Origin: Oscillospiraceae bacterium
GTDB lineage: Bacteria > Bacillota_A > Clostridia > Oscillospirales > WRJC01
Reading direction: 5' to 3'
Assembly (NCBI GenBank): GCA_009782405.1
Contig: WRJC01000027.1
Location: 1-40,022, forward strand
Length of the DNA stretch: 40,022 bases
Shown: positions 28,329-34,524 of the stretch, in pieces
Layout of the letters: each line of letters starts with the position of its first letter
How positions within the stretch are numbered: position 1 is the stretch's first letter
The notes under the pieces: generated by a model
Told to the model about the DNA's origin: nothing
Databases searched by the model: none
The model's input: the letters and a program-made list of their open reading frames with translations, nothing else
Position numbers and translations under genes: made by a program

Positions 28329-28589
28329 ATGGGCAAAAAATATATTCCTGTGTTATTGTATATAGACGACAAAGGCAAAAAAACGCCCAAATATATAAAG
28401 GCGGGGCTTGACGGCGAATGGCTGAGGGTCAAGAAAGCGACGGATTCCCGGCGTATGGCGAGCCTTATCGCAGGAGCGGTAGGCATCAGATATAGTTGCG
28501 TTGTCGATGTTTACGGCGAACATAGGGAGATATATCTTTTCGATGAAAACGACAAATGGTTTGTGGAAACGGGGGAATGCGAATCATGA
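28329..28589 (+). CDS. Small protein of the polymerase unit, unknown
   Basis: I do not recognise this 86-residue protein. It has a beta-rich N-terminus (YIPVLLYIDDKGKKTPKYIK), a central basic helix (VKKATDSRRMASLIAGAVG) and a strand-rich acidic end. There is no signal or membrane segment. It has a GGCGGTGA site, starts 14 nt after the polymerase stop, and its stop overlaps the start of the Lar-like gene (ATGA). The position recalls the YolD-like partners of Gram-positive UmuC proteins, but the sequence does not look like YolD. A role as polymerase cofactor is inference from position only. Confidence 0.7.
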   Translation: MGKKYIPVLLYIDDKGKKTPKYIKAGLDGEWLRVKKATDSRRMASLIAGAVGIRYSCVVDVYGEHREIYLFDENDKWFVETGECES

Positions 28590-28828
28590 GCGGCATATAT
28601 AGCCCATGCCCGAATTGTTTTCGTGAAATGCCAAAAGACCCTGTCTTTGAGAAACATCAGGGGCGTTATTCTGTTCTTTGCCCGCATTGCCTAAGCCACC
28701 GGAGCGAGTGGGCAAGTACGATAGAGGAAGCCATTATATCATGGAATACATATATGCGCGAGCAGTCAGAGTGCAATACTTTTTATTTATTCGACATAAA
28801 TTATTTATTTTCAAGTGAAAATAAATAG
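28586..28828 (+). CDS. Lar-like zinc-ribbon protein (restriction alleviation family)
   Basis: The 80-residue protein has two CxxC knuckles (CPNC at 8-11, CPHC near 32-35) about 20 residues apart, followed by STIEEAIISWNTYMRE. That matches the Lar-type ribbon, which ends in EAIxxWN (PF14354-like). Lar of the Rac prophage relieves type I restriction; many phage and mobile-element relatives have no tested role. The last 25 residues are an unconserved aromatic tail. The start overlaps the stop of the 86-residue gene (ATGA) with GGGGGAA upstream. Its presence ties the repressor/polymerase cassette to phage or conjugative-element biology. Confidence 0.72.
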   Translation: MSGIYSPCPNCFREMPKDPVFEKHQGRYSVLCPHCLSHRSEWASTIEEAIISWNTYMREQSECNTFYLFDINYLFSSENK

Positions 28829-28844
28829 GAGTTATGAAAACTTA

Positions 28845-28873
28845 TTGAAATATTTTTTTGAACGTGGTATAAT
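28845..28873 (+). promoter_or_regulatory. Promoter for the second solute-binding lipoprotein
   Basis: TTGAAA (28845-28850), 17 nt, TATAAT (28868-28873). The leader to ATG 28979 is about 100 nt, with no clear structure. Confidence 0.65.
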
Positions 28874-28978
28874 AATATCAATGAAAAATTTGAATGACCC
28901 CTTTAGAGAATGCGGTCGCGGTTATAGACGCTGTGACTGAATTAAATTAATGTAAAATATATATTGAGGATAAGAGTT

Positions 28979-30478
28979 ATGAAAAAATCTAAAATCAAAA
29001 AGCTTATGAATTGTGTGATTTTAATACTTCTTTTGAGTTTTGTTTTACAGTCCTGCCAAGCAAATTCCGGAAATGACGGCGGAAATTCCCCGGATGTTAT
29101 AAATAATGCCGATAAATCAGATGCTCTGCCTGATGAAAAGCAGCCTGAACCGGAGATAACGGATTCATTGCCTGACGGACTTGATTTCAACGGGGAGGAA
29201 TTTAGGATAGTGACCTGTATCGGCAGCGAAAGACCGCATCTGACCCTGCTGTTCGATTCCGAAACGATCACGGGAGACGCTCTCGAGGACGCGGTTTACA
29301 ATCGAAACAGGAAGCTCGAAGAACGGTTCAACGCGGTTATAAGACAGATAGAAGTAAGCGATTTTATAAACACTATGAAACGAAGTATTTTAGCGGACGA
29401 CGGATTGGGGGAAGTGTACGCGCTGTTCGACCATCAGATCGTCGTGTTCGGCACCGAGAGCCTGTTGATACCCATGAAAGACGTCCCCTATATTGACATG
29501 AATAAAAAATACTGGGACAAATCCATAAATGATTCGCTGTCAATAGGCGGCGCTTATCTTTTTATACATGGGGATTATAATTTTTCCACATATGATTATA
29601 CGCGCGTTCTGCTGTTCAATAAAAATCTAAATGAGGATCTCGGGCTTGAAAACCCGTACGGGCTTGTAAAGAACGGCAAGTGGACTGTTGATAAATTCGC
29701 GGAAATGGGCAAAGCCTCGTTAAGGGACCTCAACGGAAACGACACCTACGACGATGGCGACTGCTACGGATATCTGGCTCAGCCAAAAAGCGTGCTTCCA
29801 TGTTTCTGGATTGCCTCGGGCATACAGACAGTCCCGAAGGACAAAGACGATATACCTTTCTTTGACATAAAAGGCAACGCAAAGTTTGAAGAGCTTGTAT
29901 CAAAAATATTTACGATTACATGGGATGACAATATATGGTGGCGGAATACTAACAACGACAGCGCCGCTTCTCAGATATATCACGTAATGTTTGAAAACAA
30001 TCAGAGCCTGTTTCTTGACAGCACGTTTAAAAATGCGGGACAGCTCCGTAATATGGACGCTAATTTCGGCATTTTACCGTATCCTAAATACAATGAGGAA
30101 CAGGAAGTGTATTATACGCGGGTTGAGGGCGGTTTGGGAGGAGCGATCCCAAAAACCAATATAAATCTTGAGCTTACCGGAGCGATGCTTGAGGCGATGA
30201 GTTGCGAATCAATAAAATCCACGATACCGCTGTACTATGAAGTCGCGTTGAAAACCAAAACTACGCGCGACGAGGAATCGGCTGAAATGCTGGATATGAT
30301 ATTTAACAACAGGGTGTACGATCTGGGAGATACTTTTTGGACGGGATATATACGCGACGGTTTTTTAAACGATATGTTTTTGAAAAACAACAGGAATCTT
30401 GCATCGCAAATCGAAGCTAACGAAACAAAAGTCAATTTGGAGATTCAAAAGACGATTGATGCCCTCTTGGCGCAATAA
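28979..30478 (+). CDS. Extracellular solute-binding lipoprotein, paralogue
   Basis: The 499-residue protein has a lipoprotein signal with basic start, a hydrophobic core at 12-23, and lipobox LQSC with Cys26. An acidic linker follows. The body parallels the lipoprotein at 22047: RKLEERFNAVIRQIEV, LVKNGKWTVDKFAEMGKAS, a calcium-loop-like DLNGNDTYDDGDCYGY, and NFGILPYPKYNEEQEVYYTR in the same order, so they are old paralogues. It likely binds an oligosaccharide outside the cell. No ABC permease or ATPase lies in the window. GAGG sits 9 nt before ATG 28979. The beta-propeller gene follows after 40 nt on the same strand and is probably co-transcribed, suggesting a shared substrate. Confidence 0.85.
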   Translation: MKKSKIKKLMNCVILILLLSFVLQSCQANSGNDGGNSPDVINNADKSDALPDEKQPEPEITDSLPDGLDFNGEEFRIVTCIGSERPHLTLLFDSETITGDALEDAVYNRNRKLEERFNAVIRQIEVSDFINTMKRSILADDGLGEVYALFDHQIVVFGTESLLIPMKDVPYIDMNKKYWDKSINDSLSIGGAYLFIHGDYNFSTYDYTRVLLFNKNLNEDLGLENPYGLVKNGKWTVDKFAEMGKASLRDLNGNDTYDDGDCYGYLAQPKSVLPCFWIASGIQTVPKDKDDIPFFDIKGNAKFEELVSKIFTITWDDNIWWRNTNNDSAASQIYHVMFENNQSLFLDSTFKNAGQLRNMDANFGILPYPKYNEEQEVYYTRVEGGLGGAIPKTNINLELTGAMLEAMSCESIKSTIPLYYEVALKTKTTRDEESAEMLDMIFNNRVYDLGDTFWTGYIRDGFLNDMFLKNNRNLASQIEANETKVNLEIQKTIDALLAQ

Positions 30479-30518
30479 TTATAAAAACAGCAGATAATTT
30501 TTTGATTGGGGAAATAAT

Positions 30519-31676
30519 ATGAACGGCATAACCGACGAAATTGTCCATGTCCGCAGGATCAGCCCGAACGACGGGCGGCATTATTATTACGGCTATTATG
30601 ATAATCCCGCGTTTAATGAAGACGGTACAAAACACTTATGCAACCGGACTGACTTTTGGGACCGTCTGCCTGACGGGGACGATACTTGCGAACTCGGAAT
30701 TATTGATATTGCCTCATGTGAATGGCGGAAATTCGCAGAGACGCAGGCATTCAACTTTCAGCAGGGGGCTATGCTGCAATGGAATCCGAAAAACCCGGCG
30801 GAAGAAGTGATTTATAATATCCGGGACGGCGATAAATACCGGACGGCAGTCAGAAATATCGGCTCCGGTTATGAGCGGATACTTCCGCGCGCCGTGGCAA
30901 ATGTGTCGCACGATGGAAAATGGGGCCTCTGTATAAATATGAACCGTGTATACGATTTTCGTCCCGGCTACGGCTATTCCGGTGTGCGCGACGAATTTTT
31001 CGCAATACCACAGCCGAAAGAAGACGGCATATTCGTGATGGATATGGAAACCGGAACAGAAAAATTTATATTGAGTTATGACGAAATGGGCCGGCTATTC
31101 AACATAGACCCTTCTGAAAAGATAGTGGTTAACCATATTACGTTCAGCCCTGACAACCGGCGCATGGTTTTTTTAGTGCGCACATTCCCGCAGAAAGGGA
31201 AAAACTGGGCGACCGGACTTGGGACAATCAACCGCGACGGTTACGAGTTTTATTTAATGAAACCCATGTCGATGGCTTCACATTATAACTGGCTCGACGG
31301 CAATCATTTATTGGTATGGGCAGATGTAAACGGATTGCCCGGCATGTACGTTTTAACGGATCAAAGTGCCGAGGCTATTCGGCTTAACCCCGATTTTTTT
31401 GATAAAGACATACACTGTGTATACTCTCCCGATAAAAAATATATACTCGGCGACGGCTACCCTGACAAAGAAGGGTTTCGGCATATATATCTGTATAATA
31501 CAGAAACCGGTAAAAGCGGATTGTTGCTTCGCGCCAAATCAGACTCATCTTGTACAGGGGATATACGCTGCGATTTACATAACCGTTGGAGCCGCGACGG
31601 ACGTTTCGTTTCTTTTGATTCCACTCATGAAGGGTATCGCGGACTGTATATATTTGAACCTGACGAAATCCGGTAA
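30519..31676 (+). CDS. Oligogalacturonate-lyase-like beta-propeller protein
   Basis: The 385-residue protein lacks a signal peptide and looks cytoplasmic. It is built of repeated WD40/TolB-like blades, with strands ending in DIASCEWRKFAE, DMETGTEKFIL and NTETGKSGLL, and with blade-opening motifs VSHDGKWGL, FSPDNRRMVF and YSPDKKYIL. Conserved His-bearing segments (SHYNWLDGNHLLVW, DLHNRWSRDGRFVSFDS) recall PL22 oligogalacturonate lyases, which use His and a metal to cleave short pectin fragments. The full set of PL22 residues cannot be confirmed by eye. GGGGAAATAAT precedes ATG 30519. It follows the lipoprotein gene and precedes the pseudogene-rich region, so it marks the island edge. Confidence 0.68.
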   Translation: MNGITDEIVHVRRISPNDGRHYYYGYYDNPAFNEDGTKHLCNRTDFWDRLPDGDDTCELGIIDIASCEWRKFAETQAFNFQQGAMLQWNPKNPAEEVIYNIRDGDKYRTAVRNIGSGYERILPRAVANVSHDGKWGLCINMNRVYDFRPGYGYSGVRDEFFAIPQPKEDGIFVMDMETGTEKFILSYDEMGRLFNIDPSEKIVVNHITFSPDNRRMVFLVRTFPQKGKNWATGLGTINRDGYEFYLMKPMSMASHYNWLDGNHLLVWADVNGLPGMYVLTDQSAEAIRLNPDFFDKDIHCVYSPDKKYILGDGYPDKEGFRHIYLYNTETGKSGLLLRAKSDSSCTGDIRCDLHNRWSRDGRFVSFDSTHEGYRGLYIFEPDEIR

Positions 31677-31680
31677 TGAT

Positions 31681-31770
31681 ATCATTTTTCGGAACTCATA
31701 ATAGACCCGAAAGAGCTTATACGCCGCATGGGGCTTGCTATGCCTGTGAATGTCAATCAAGTCTTTGAAC
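31681..31770 (+). pseudogene. Fragment of an AAA/DUF4143 ATPase
   Basis: The 90 bp are closely similar to 34937-35026 inside the intact ATPase gene. The frame reads SELIIDPKELIRRMGLAMPV and then NVNQVFE, against SEFIVDQQELMRRTGLAVPM and NINQVFE. Nothing of the gene remains on either side. It begins 5 nt after the propeller stop codon. Confidence 0.75.
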
Positions 31771-31782
31771 ATAAATACTCTA

Positions 31783-31811
31783 TTGACAAAACCATTTATT
31801 TCGGCTATAAT
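31783..31811 (+). promoter_or_regulatory. Promoter before the broken AAA gene
   Basis: TTGACA (31783-31788), 17 nt, TATAAT (31806-31811). It lies 38 nt before ATG 31850, which has a GGAGAGGTG ribosome site. Confidence 0.7.
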
Positions 31812-31849
31812 AAAATCAGAATTTAGAATAGTCGGAGAGGTGTTTCGAT

Positions 31850-31953
31850 ATGTATATTAAACGGGCAATAGAAGATACCGTTATAAAAATATCCAAAGCT
31901 TTTCCTGTGTTGCTCGTAACAGGTCCACGTCAGGCAGGCAAAACCACTTTGCT
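31850..31953 (+). pseudogene. N-terminal stub of an AAA/DUF4143 ATPase
   Basis: About 34 residues (MYIKRAIEDTVIKISKAFPV, then LLVTGPRQAGKTTL) match the start and Walker A loop of the AAA_14/DUF4143 ATPase family, parallel to the intact copy at 34525. After the Walker A loop the sequence switches to an unrelated gene in another frame. The intact promoter and ribosome site remain, so a short aberrant peptide may still be made. Confidence 0.75.
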
Positions 31954-32333
31954 CAGCTTGTCGAAATTGATAATTTTGCCGATTTGCAAAATGCTTTTTC
32001 CGCTTTCATACAATTTTCAAAAAATATTTTGACAAATGAAGTTGTTTTAACTGAAAACCAAAAACAACACATAATCAAAAACAGACCCGAAATATACGAA
32101 CGATATAAAGATAAATTCAATGAAATCGTCAACGATCCAGATTTTATCCTAAAAGACCCGAAACATGAAGATACGGCTCTGATAATAAAAAAATATGATA
32201 ATAATGTGGAAATTGTCCTAAAATTAAGCACGGAAACCAAAGACAAAAAAATTCGATAATCACTTTATGGGAAATAAAAGATGCTCGATTGAACCGTTAT
32301 TTGCTCACGCACAAAATTGTTTATGAAAAATAA
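31954..32333 (+). pseudogene. PBECR-type (phage Barnase/EndoU/RelE-like) nuclease, N-truncated and frameshifted
   Basis: The frame from 31954 reads QLVEIDNFADLQNAFSAF, then VLTENQKQHIIKNRPEIYER, NDPDFILKDPKHEDTALIIK and VEIVLKLST. This is the pattern of the phage-associated PBECR ribonuclease-like domains (a ...HI..RHPE... helix, a PDYI strand, and TALI/LRL strands). The frame stops at 32257, but a -1 shift in the A7 run at 32245-32251 continues as NSIITLWEIKDARLNRYLLT and HKIVYEK, ending at 32333, which is the usual family end. The N-terminus is joined out of frame to the AAA stub. It is most likely decayed; slippage on A7 or a base error are alternatives. Confidence 0.65.
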
Positions 32334-32362
32334 TTGACAAATGTCAATAAAAGTGTTATAAT
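32334..32362 (+). promoter_or_regulatory. Promoter of the RNA candidate unit
   Basis: TTGACA (32334-32339), 17 nt, TATAAT (32357-32362), a full consensus match. The predicted start is about 32369, and no credible long coding frame follows before the terminator at 32625-32670. Confidence 0.85.
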
Positions 32363-32377
32363 AGTGGAGGGATATTT

Positions 32378-32460
32378 TGGGTTGTTGAGGTGGACAACGG
32401 CATCCACGCACCCTCTGGGTCAAAAGAGATGAAAGTACGGCCGGACTTTCCAACAACCTA
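32378..32460 (+). ncRNA. Candidate structured RNA, multi-helix junction
   Basis: The leader just after a consensus promoter folds by eye into a closed junction. P1 pairs 32378-32387 with 32451-32460 (10 bp, one G:U). P2 pairs GTGGA (32390-32394) with TCCAC (32403-32407). P3 can be ACCC/GGGT (32410-32413/32417-32420) or CTCT/AGAG (32413-32416/32425-32428). P4 pairs GAAAGT (32431-32436) with ACTTTC (32445-32450) and abuts P1. Both P2 and P4 have 8-nt loops, and these contain CGGC and GCCG, which could pair as a kissing contact. I match it to no riboswitch class I know. Covariation is untested. Confidence 0.45.
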
Positions 32461-32485
32461 TTTTTATCAAATAACCCGTGAATAG

Positions 32486-32599
32486 GCAAAAAATAATATC
32501 GAGTCGACGGTGGTCGTGGACGCGCCGATCTATTGCCGGAAGTGCAGGAAGTACCACTATGTGGTGATAGTGAACGGCAAGCTGATGCGCCCGGCGTGA
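32486..32599 (+). pseudogene. Possible fragment of a Cys-rich KTR-like or similar zinc-knuckle protein
   Basis: A 37-codon stretch open from a stop at 32483 ends TVVVDAPIYCRKCRKYHYVV, then IVNGKLMRPA and a stop. The YCRKCRK knuckle after a short hydrophobic strand resembles the second half of Cys-rich KTR proteins (FPLYCPKCK...) of mobile elements. There is no start codon with a ribosome site, and an in-frame TAG precedes it. It lies within the transcript of the RNA candidate. Assignment is weak. Confidence 0.35.
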
Positions 32600-32624
32600 A
32601 AAGCGAATAATCAAAGAGTGCCCG

Positions 32625-32670
32625 GAGTGGCCGAATACAGAGAAATGTCTGTATCGGCCACTCTTTTTTT
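32625..32670 (+). terminator. Strong rho-independent terminator
   Basis: The stem pairs 32625-32641 with 32648-32663 (16 bp with one bulged A), loop GAAATG, then seven T (32664-32670). It closes the unit that starts at about 32369. Confidence 0.9.
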
Positions 32671-32719
32671 GTTATATAAATCCACAAATTCAAAAAAACA
32701 GCCAAAGGAGGCAAATCAC

Positions 32720-32863
32720 ATGGCAGAAACTGTTGATTTGGGACAGGAGCCCGTTACGCCGAACGACGACGGCGGAGGAAAAAAACAGCGCGGAAATGGC
32801 GAAAGAATACGCGGACAATCACCCCTACCAGCCGCCGCTCATTACTGTGAACGCATGGAATGA
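32720..32863 (+). pseudogene. Gene start fused to unrelated sequence
   Basis: AAAGGAGG lies shortly before ATG 32720, an excellent start. The first 22 or so residues (MAETVDLGQEPVTPNDDGG) are acidic and look like the disordered N-terminus of a larger protein. I cannot name it. After about 32787 this frame turns into basic low-complexity translation while a different frame becomes the end of a WbsX gene. The original gene has therefore lost its body. The terminator just upstream isolates it from the RNA unit, and no promoter is obvious. Confidence 0.5.
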
Positions 32864-32987
32864 ATGGCCCGAATCAAGTTATTTGGTGCCTGACAATTTG
32901 TATGGGTACGGTTATCTGGAAGCGGTGAAACGAATTTTTGGGTCATATGGGATTAACATAATCAACCTTTCCAATGTACGGAGTTGA
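32787..32987 (+). pseudogene. C-terminal fragment of a WbsX / GH99-like glycan enzyme
   Basis: The frame reads AEMAKEYADNHPYQPPLIT, then VNAWNEWPESSYLVPDNLYG and YGYLEAVKRIFG before its stop at 32987. The ITVNAWNEWxExxYLxPD block and the YGYLEAxKRxF end are the hallmark of the WbsX domain (glycosyltransferase WbsX / GH99-like), found in polysaccharide synthesis or breakdown. About 50 of the usual 350 or more residues remain, so it is a 3' fragment. The last 12 residues or so belong to the joint with the next fragment. Confidence 0.72.
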
Positions 32988-33116
32988 TAAAATTCCAATT
33001 ACTATTGGATCGGTAAACAAATCCACGTCCTTAAAAACAGGGAATAAATCATATTTGCCAATGCTGTCCTTCGGGATCATGTTCAATAGTCTTTTTACTA
33101 AATTTTTATTCCCCAT
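32943..33116 (-). pseudogene. N-terminal fragment of a phosphoribosyltransferase-like gene
   Basis: On the minus strand, ATG 33116 opens a 57-residue frame: KNLVKRLLNMIP, then GKYDLFPVFKDVDLFTDP and STPYIGKVDYV. The FPVFKDxxLF ... PYxGKVDxV pattern is the start of adenine/xanthine-type phosphoribosyltransferases, which transfer bases to PRPP. The frame breaks immediately before the conserved GIE[AS]xGF part, at the joint with the WbsX fragment. The catalytic PRPP loop is therefore absent. Confidence 0.6.
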
Positions 33117-33143
33117 ATTGTAACTCCATGCGTAAACTTCCGA

Positions 33144-33255
33144 CTATAAATCGAATAAGTCAGGTTCATCTTCGATAAATTCAGATAGCAGACCTATCAA
33201 AATAGTGATTTTCTCTATTATAGCAGAAATTTCATCAGATTTCCATATCGACTTT
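33144..33255 (-). other. Short open stretch without a start codon, after higA
   Basis: The minus strand right after the antitoxin stop reads KKSIWKSDEISAIIEKITIL, then IGLLSEFIEDEPDLFDL and a stop at 33144. The acidic amphipathic helix looks coding, but no ATG, GTG or TTG start is in frame. It may be the tail of a once longer third gene of the toxin-antitoxin operon, or chance. Confidence 0.25.
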
Positions 33256-33262
33256 TTAACTC

Positions 33263-33535
33263 CTATCTAAACTCTATATAAAGTTTTTTTCCCACCCCTT
33301 CCGCAAGCTGCTGTAACGTCGCAATCGTCGGACTGCAATTCCCGTTTTCTATACGGCTGATATTCGACTGCCTTATTCCCGTTTTTTCAGCTAATTCCTT
33401 TTGCGTTAAGTTTCTTTCCATGCGTGCGGCGATTATCGCCTTGATATATTCGCGTTCCGGGCGTTGACGTTCCCATTCCGCCGCAAATTCCGGGTCTTTG
33501 AGTTGTTCTGCTAAATGTTTCTGTAAATCGTTCAT
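33263..33535 (-). CDS. higA: HigA-type XRE antitoxin
   Basis: The 90-residue protein has an N-terminal charged segment (DPEFAAEWERQRPEREYIKA) and an XRE helix-turn-helix at about 35-85 (RNLTQKELAEKTGIRQSNIS, then RIENGNCSPTIATLQQLAEG). It ends in KLYIEFR. This is the standard HigA-like antitoxin that binds its toxin and represses the operon. The ATG overlaps the TGA of the toxin gene (ATGA), the toxin-first order normal for HigBA. The same region upstream of the toxin should carry its operator. The locus sits inside the pseudogene-rich island, where such modules often persist. Confidence 0.9.
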   Translation of the reverse strand: MNDLQKHLAEQLKDPEFAAEWERQRPEREYIKAIIAARMERNLTQKELAEKTGIRQSNISRIENGNCSPTIATLQQLAEGVGKKLYIEFR

Positions 33536-33879
33536 TTCCTTTGCCTCCCCTCGTATTCGGATTTATATTTCATGGCAAGCGCAATTTCATTCGGCGGCGT
33601 TTTTTGCGTTTTCTTCAAAAATCCGTTTGTAACTATGATTTTATTATCCACATAGAAAAAATAAAATATCCGCGTTATGTCGCTGGCGAATTTTATCCGT
33701 AATTCAAATAATCCTTTGTCTATCGCCTTTGAATATGGCTCCCGTAATGCGTTGCCAAACTCCGCGAGTATCGTTAGGCTTGCGAGTGCCTTTGTACGCA
33801 TTTTTTCATTTAGGCTGTTAATGAATTGTTTAACAGGTTTTTCGCCGTTAGGCAATTCATAATATTCTACATCGAACAT
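33532..33879 (-). CDS. higB: HigB/RelE-type mRNA interferase toxin (Gp49-like)
   Basis: The 115-residue toxin fits the phage-derived Gp49-like / HigB family (DUF891): DVEYYELPNGEKPVKQFINS, then LREPYSKAIDKGLFELRIKF, DITRIFYFFYVDNKIIVTN and GFLKKTQKTPPNEIALA. The ELRIK...RIFYF and GFxKKxxKxP segments carry the basic and aromatic residues used for ribosome-dependent mRNA cutting. The length is normal, with no break. CGGAGG precedes ATG 33879, and a consensus promoter lies at 33900-33928. It is translationally coupled to higA. The pair may be active and may stabilise the island. Confidence 0.9.
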   Translation of the reverse strand: MFDVEYYELPNGEKPVKQFINSLNEKMRTKALASLTILAEFGNALREPYSKAIDKGLFELRIKFASDITRIFYFFYVDNKIIVTNGFLKKTQKTPPNEIALAMKYKSEYEGRQRK

Positions 33880-33899
33880 TATTGAAATCCTCCGTATAT

Positions 33900-33928
33900 A
33901 TTATATTCCTTTTTTGATATATTGTCAA
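33900..33928 (-). promoter_or_regulatory. Promoter of higBA
   Basis: On the minus strand, TTGACA (33928-33923), 17 nt, then TATAAT (33905-33900). The leader is about 15-20 nt. HigA would be expected to bind here. Confidence 0.8.
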
Positions 33929-33941
33929 GTGTTTTCAACCG

Positions 33942-34026
33942 AGTAGGGGACGTCGTCCTCGACGTCCCGCGAGTCTGATTTCACACAAATTCTTACCACG
34001 GGACGTCGAGGACGACGTCCCCTACT
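33942..34026. repeat. Perfect 28-bp inverted repeat with nested palindromes
   Basis: Arms 33942-33969 and 33999-34026 are exact reverse complements, around a 29-nt loop. Each arm also contains GGGACGTCG and CGACGTCCC, which pair with each other, so each arm can fold alone. The outer ends are AGTAGGGG / CCCCTACT. It resembles REP or MITE-like palindromic elements. It lies upstream of higBA and next to the HerA fragment. Confidence 0.9.
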
Positions 34027-34052
34027 ATCGACCAATACATCGCCTTGATCCA

Positions 34053-34334
34053 TTGTTTTCCCTTCGAACTCACGTTAATATAGATGACCAATCCGTAATA
34101 AAAAGATTACTGCCCGATAGTCTTGGCGATTATGCAGAGATGCTTCCGATTTTAGACATTGGAGAAGCGTTAATAGTTGGAGATGCCAGTTTATTGCCGA
34201 GCAGAATCAAAATAGCAGAACCAAATCTTAGACCTCGCAGCGCGACAGTTGATTTTTGGGACGAATGGTCAAAAGATGCGACTTTGCTAGAACTCGAGTC
34301 AGCTATTGAAGCTTTACGCAAACAAACAAAGTGA
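34053..34334 (+). pseudogene. C-terminal fragment of a HerA-like DNA translocase
   Basis: The frame reads LRTHVNIDDQSVIKRLLPDS, then LGDYAEMLPILDIGEALIVG, DASLLPSRIKI and SATVDFWDEWS. This is the C-terminal end of HerA/DUF87-type hexameric ATPases (a DQNVVRxxLP helix followed by L[PD]xGEAxVVGDAxxLPxRV). About 85 residues remain of 500 or more, with no Walker motifs and no proper start. HerA with a nuclease partner works in DNA-end resection and in several phage-defence systems, so this may be the last piece of a lost defence operon. Confidence 0.72.
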
Positions 34335-34426
34335 AATATTATTTATTTTTAATATAAAATAGATGGAGTTTTGGATTTTCCGACAAAAAGTATCAAATAT
34401 CCTTGTCGGGCTCAGCCACTGCTTTC

Positions 34427-34455
34427 TTGACAAAACGAAATAATTATGTTAAACT
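34427..34455 (+). promoter_or_regulatory. Promoter for the AAA/DUF4143 ATPase
   Basis: TTGACA (34427-34432), 17 nt, TAAACT (34450-34455). It is 70 nt before ATG 34525. A 7-bp hairpin (34380-34386 / 34403-34409, CCGACAA/TTGTCGG) lies just upstream, without a T run. Confidence 0.55.
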
Positions 34456-34524
34456 AAAATATAAATTTAGATTTGCATAATTATTTCGTTGCGGGCGTCA
34501 TACTTATTATTGAGGTATTTATTT

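Noticed and set aside
32378..32460. Assignment to the SAM, purine, THF or group II intron domain V families
   Set aside because: Branching pattern resembles these only superficially and the conserved cores of each family are absent.
34489..34524. N-terminal extension of the AAA/DUF4143 ATPase
   Set aside because: The ribosome site and family alignment both support ATG 34525.
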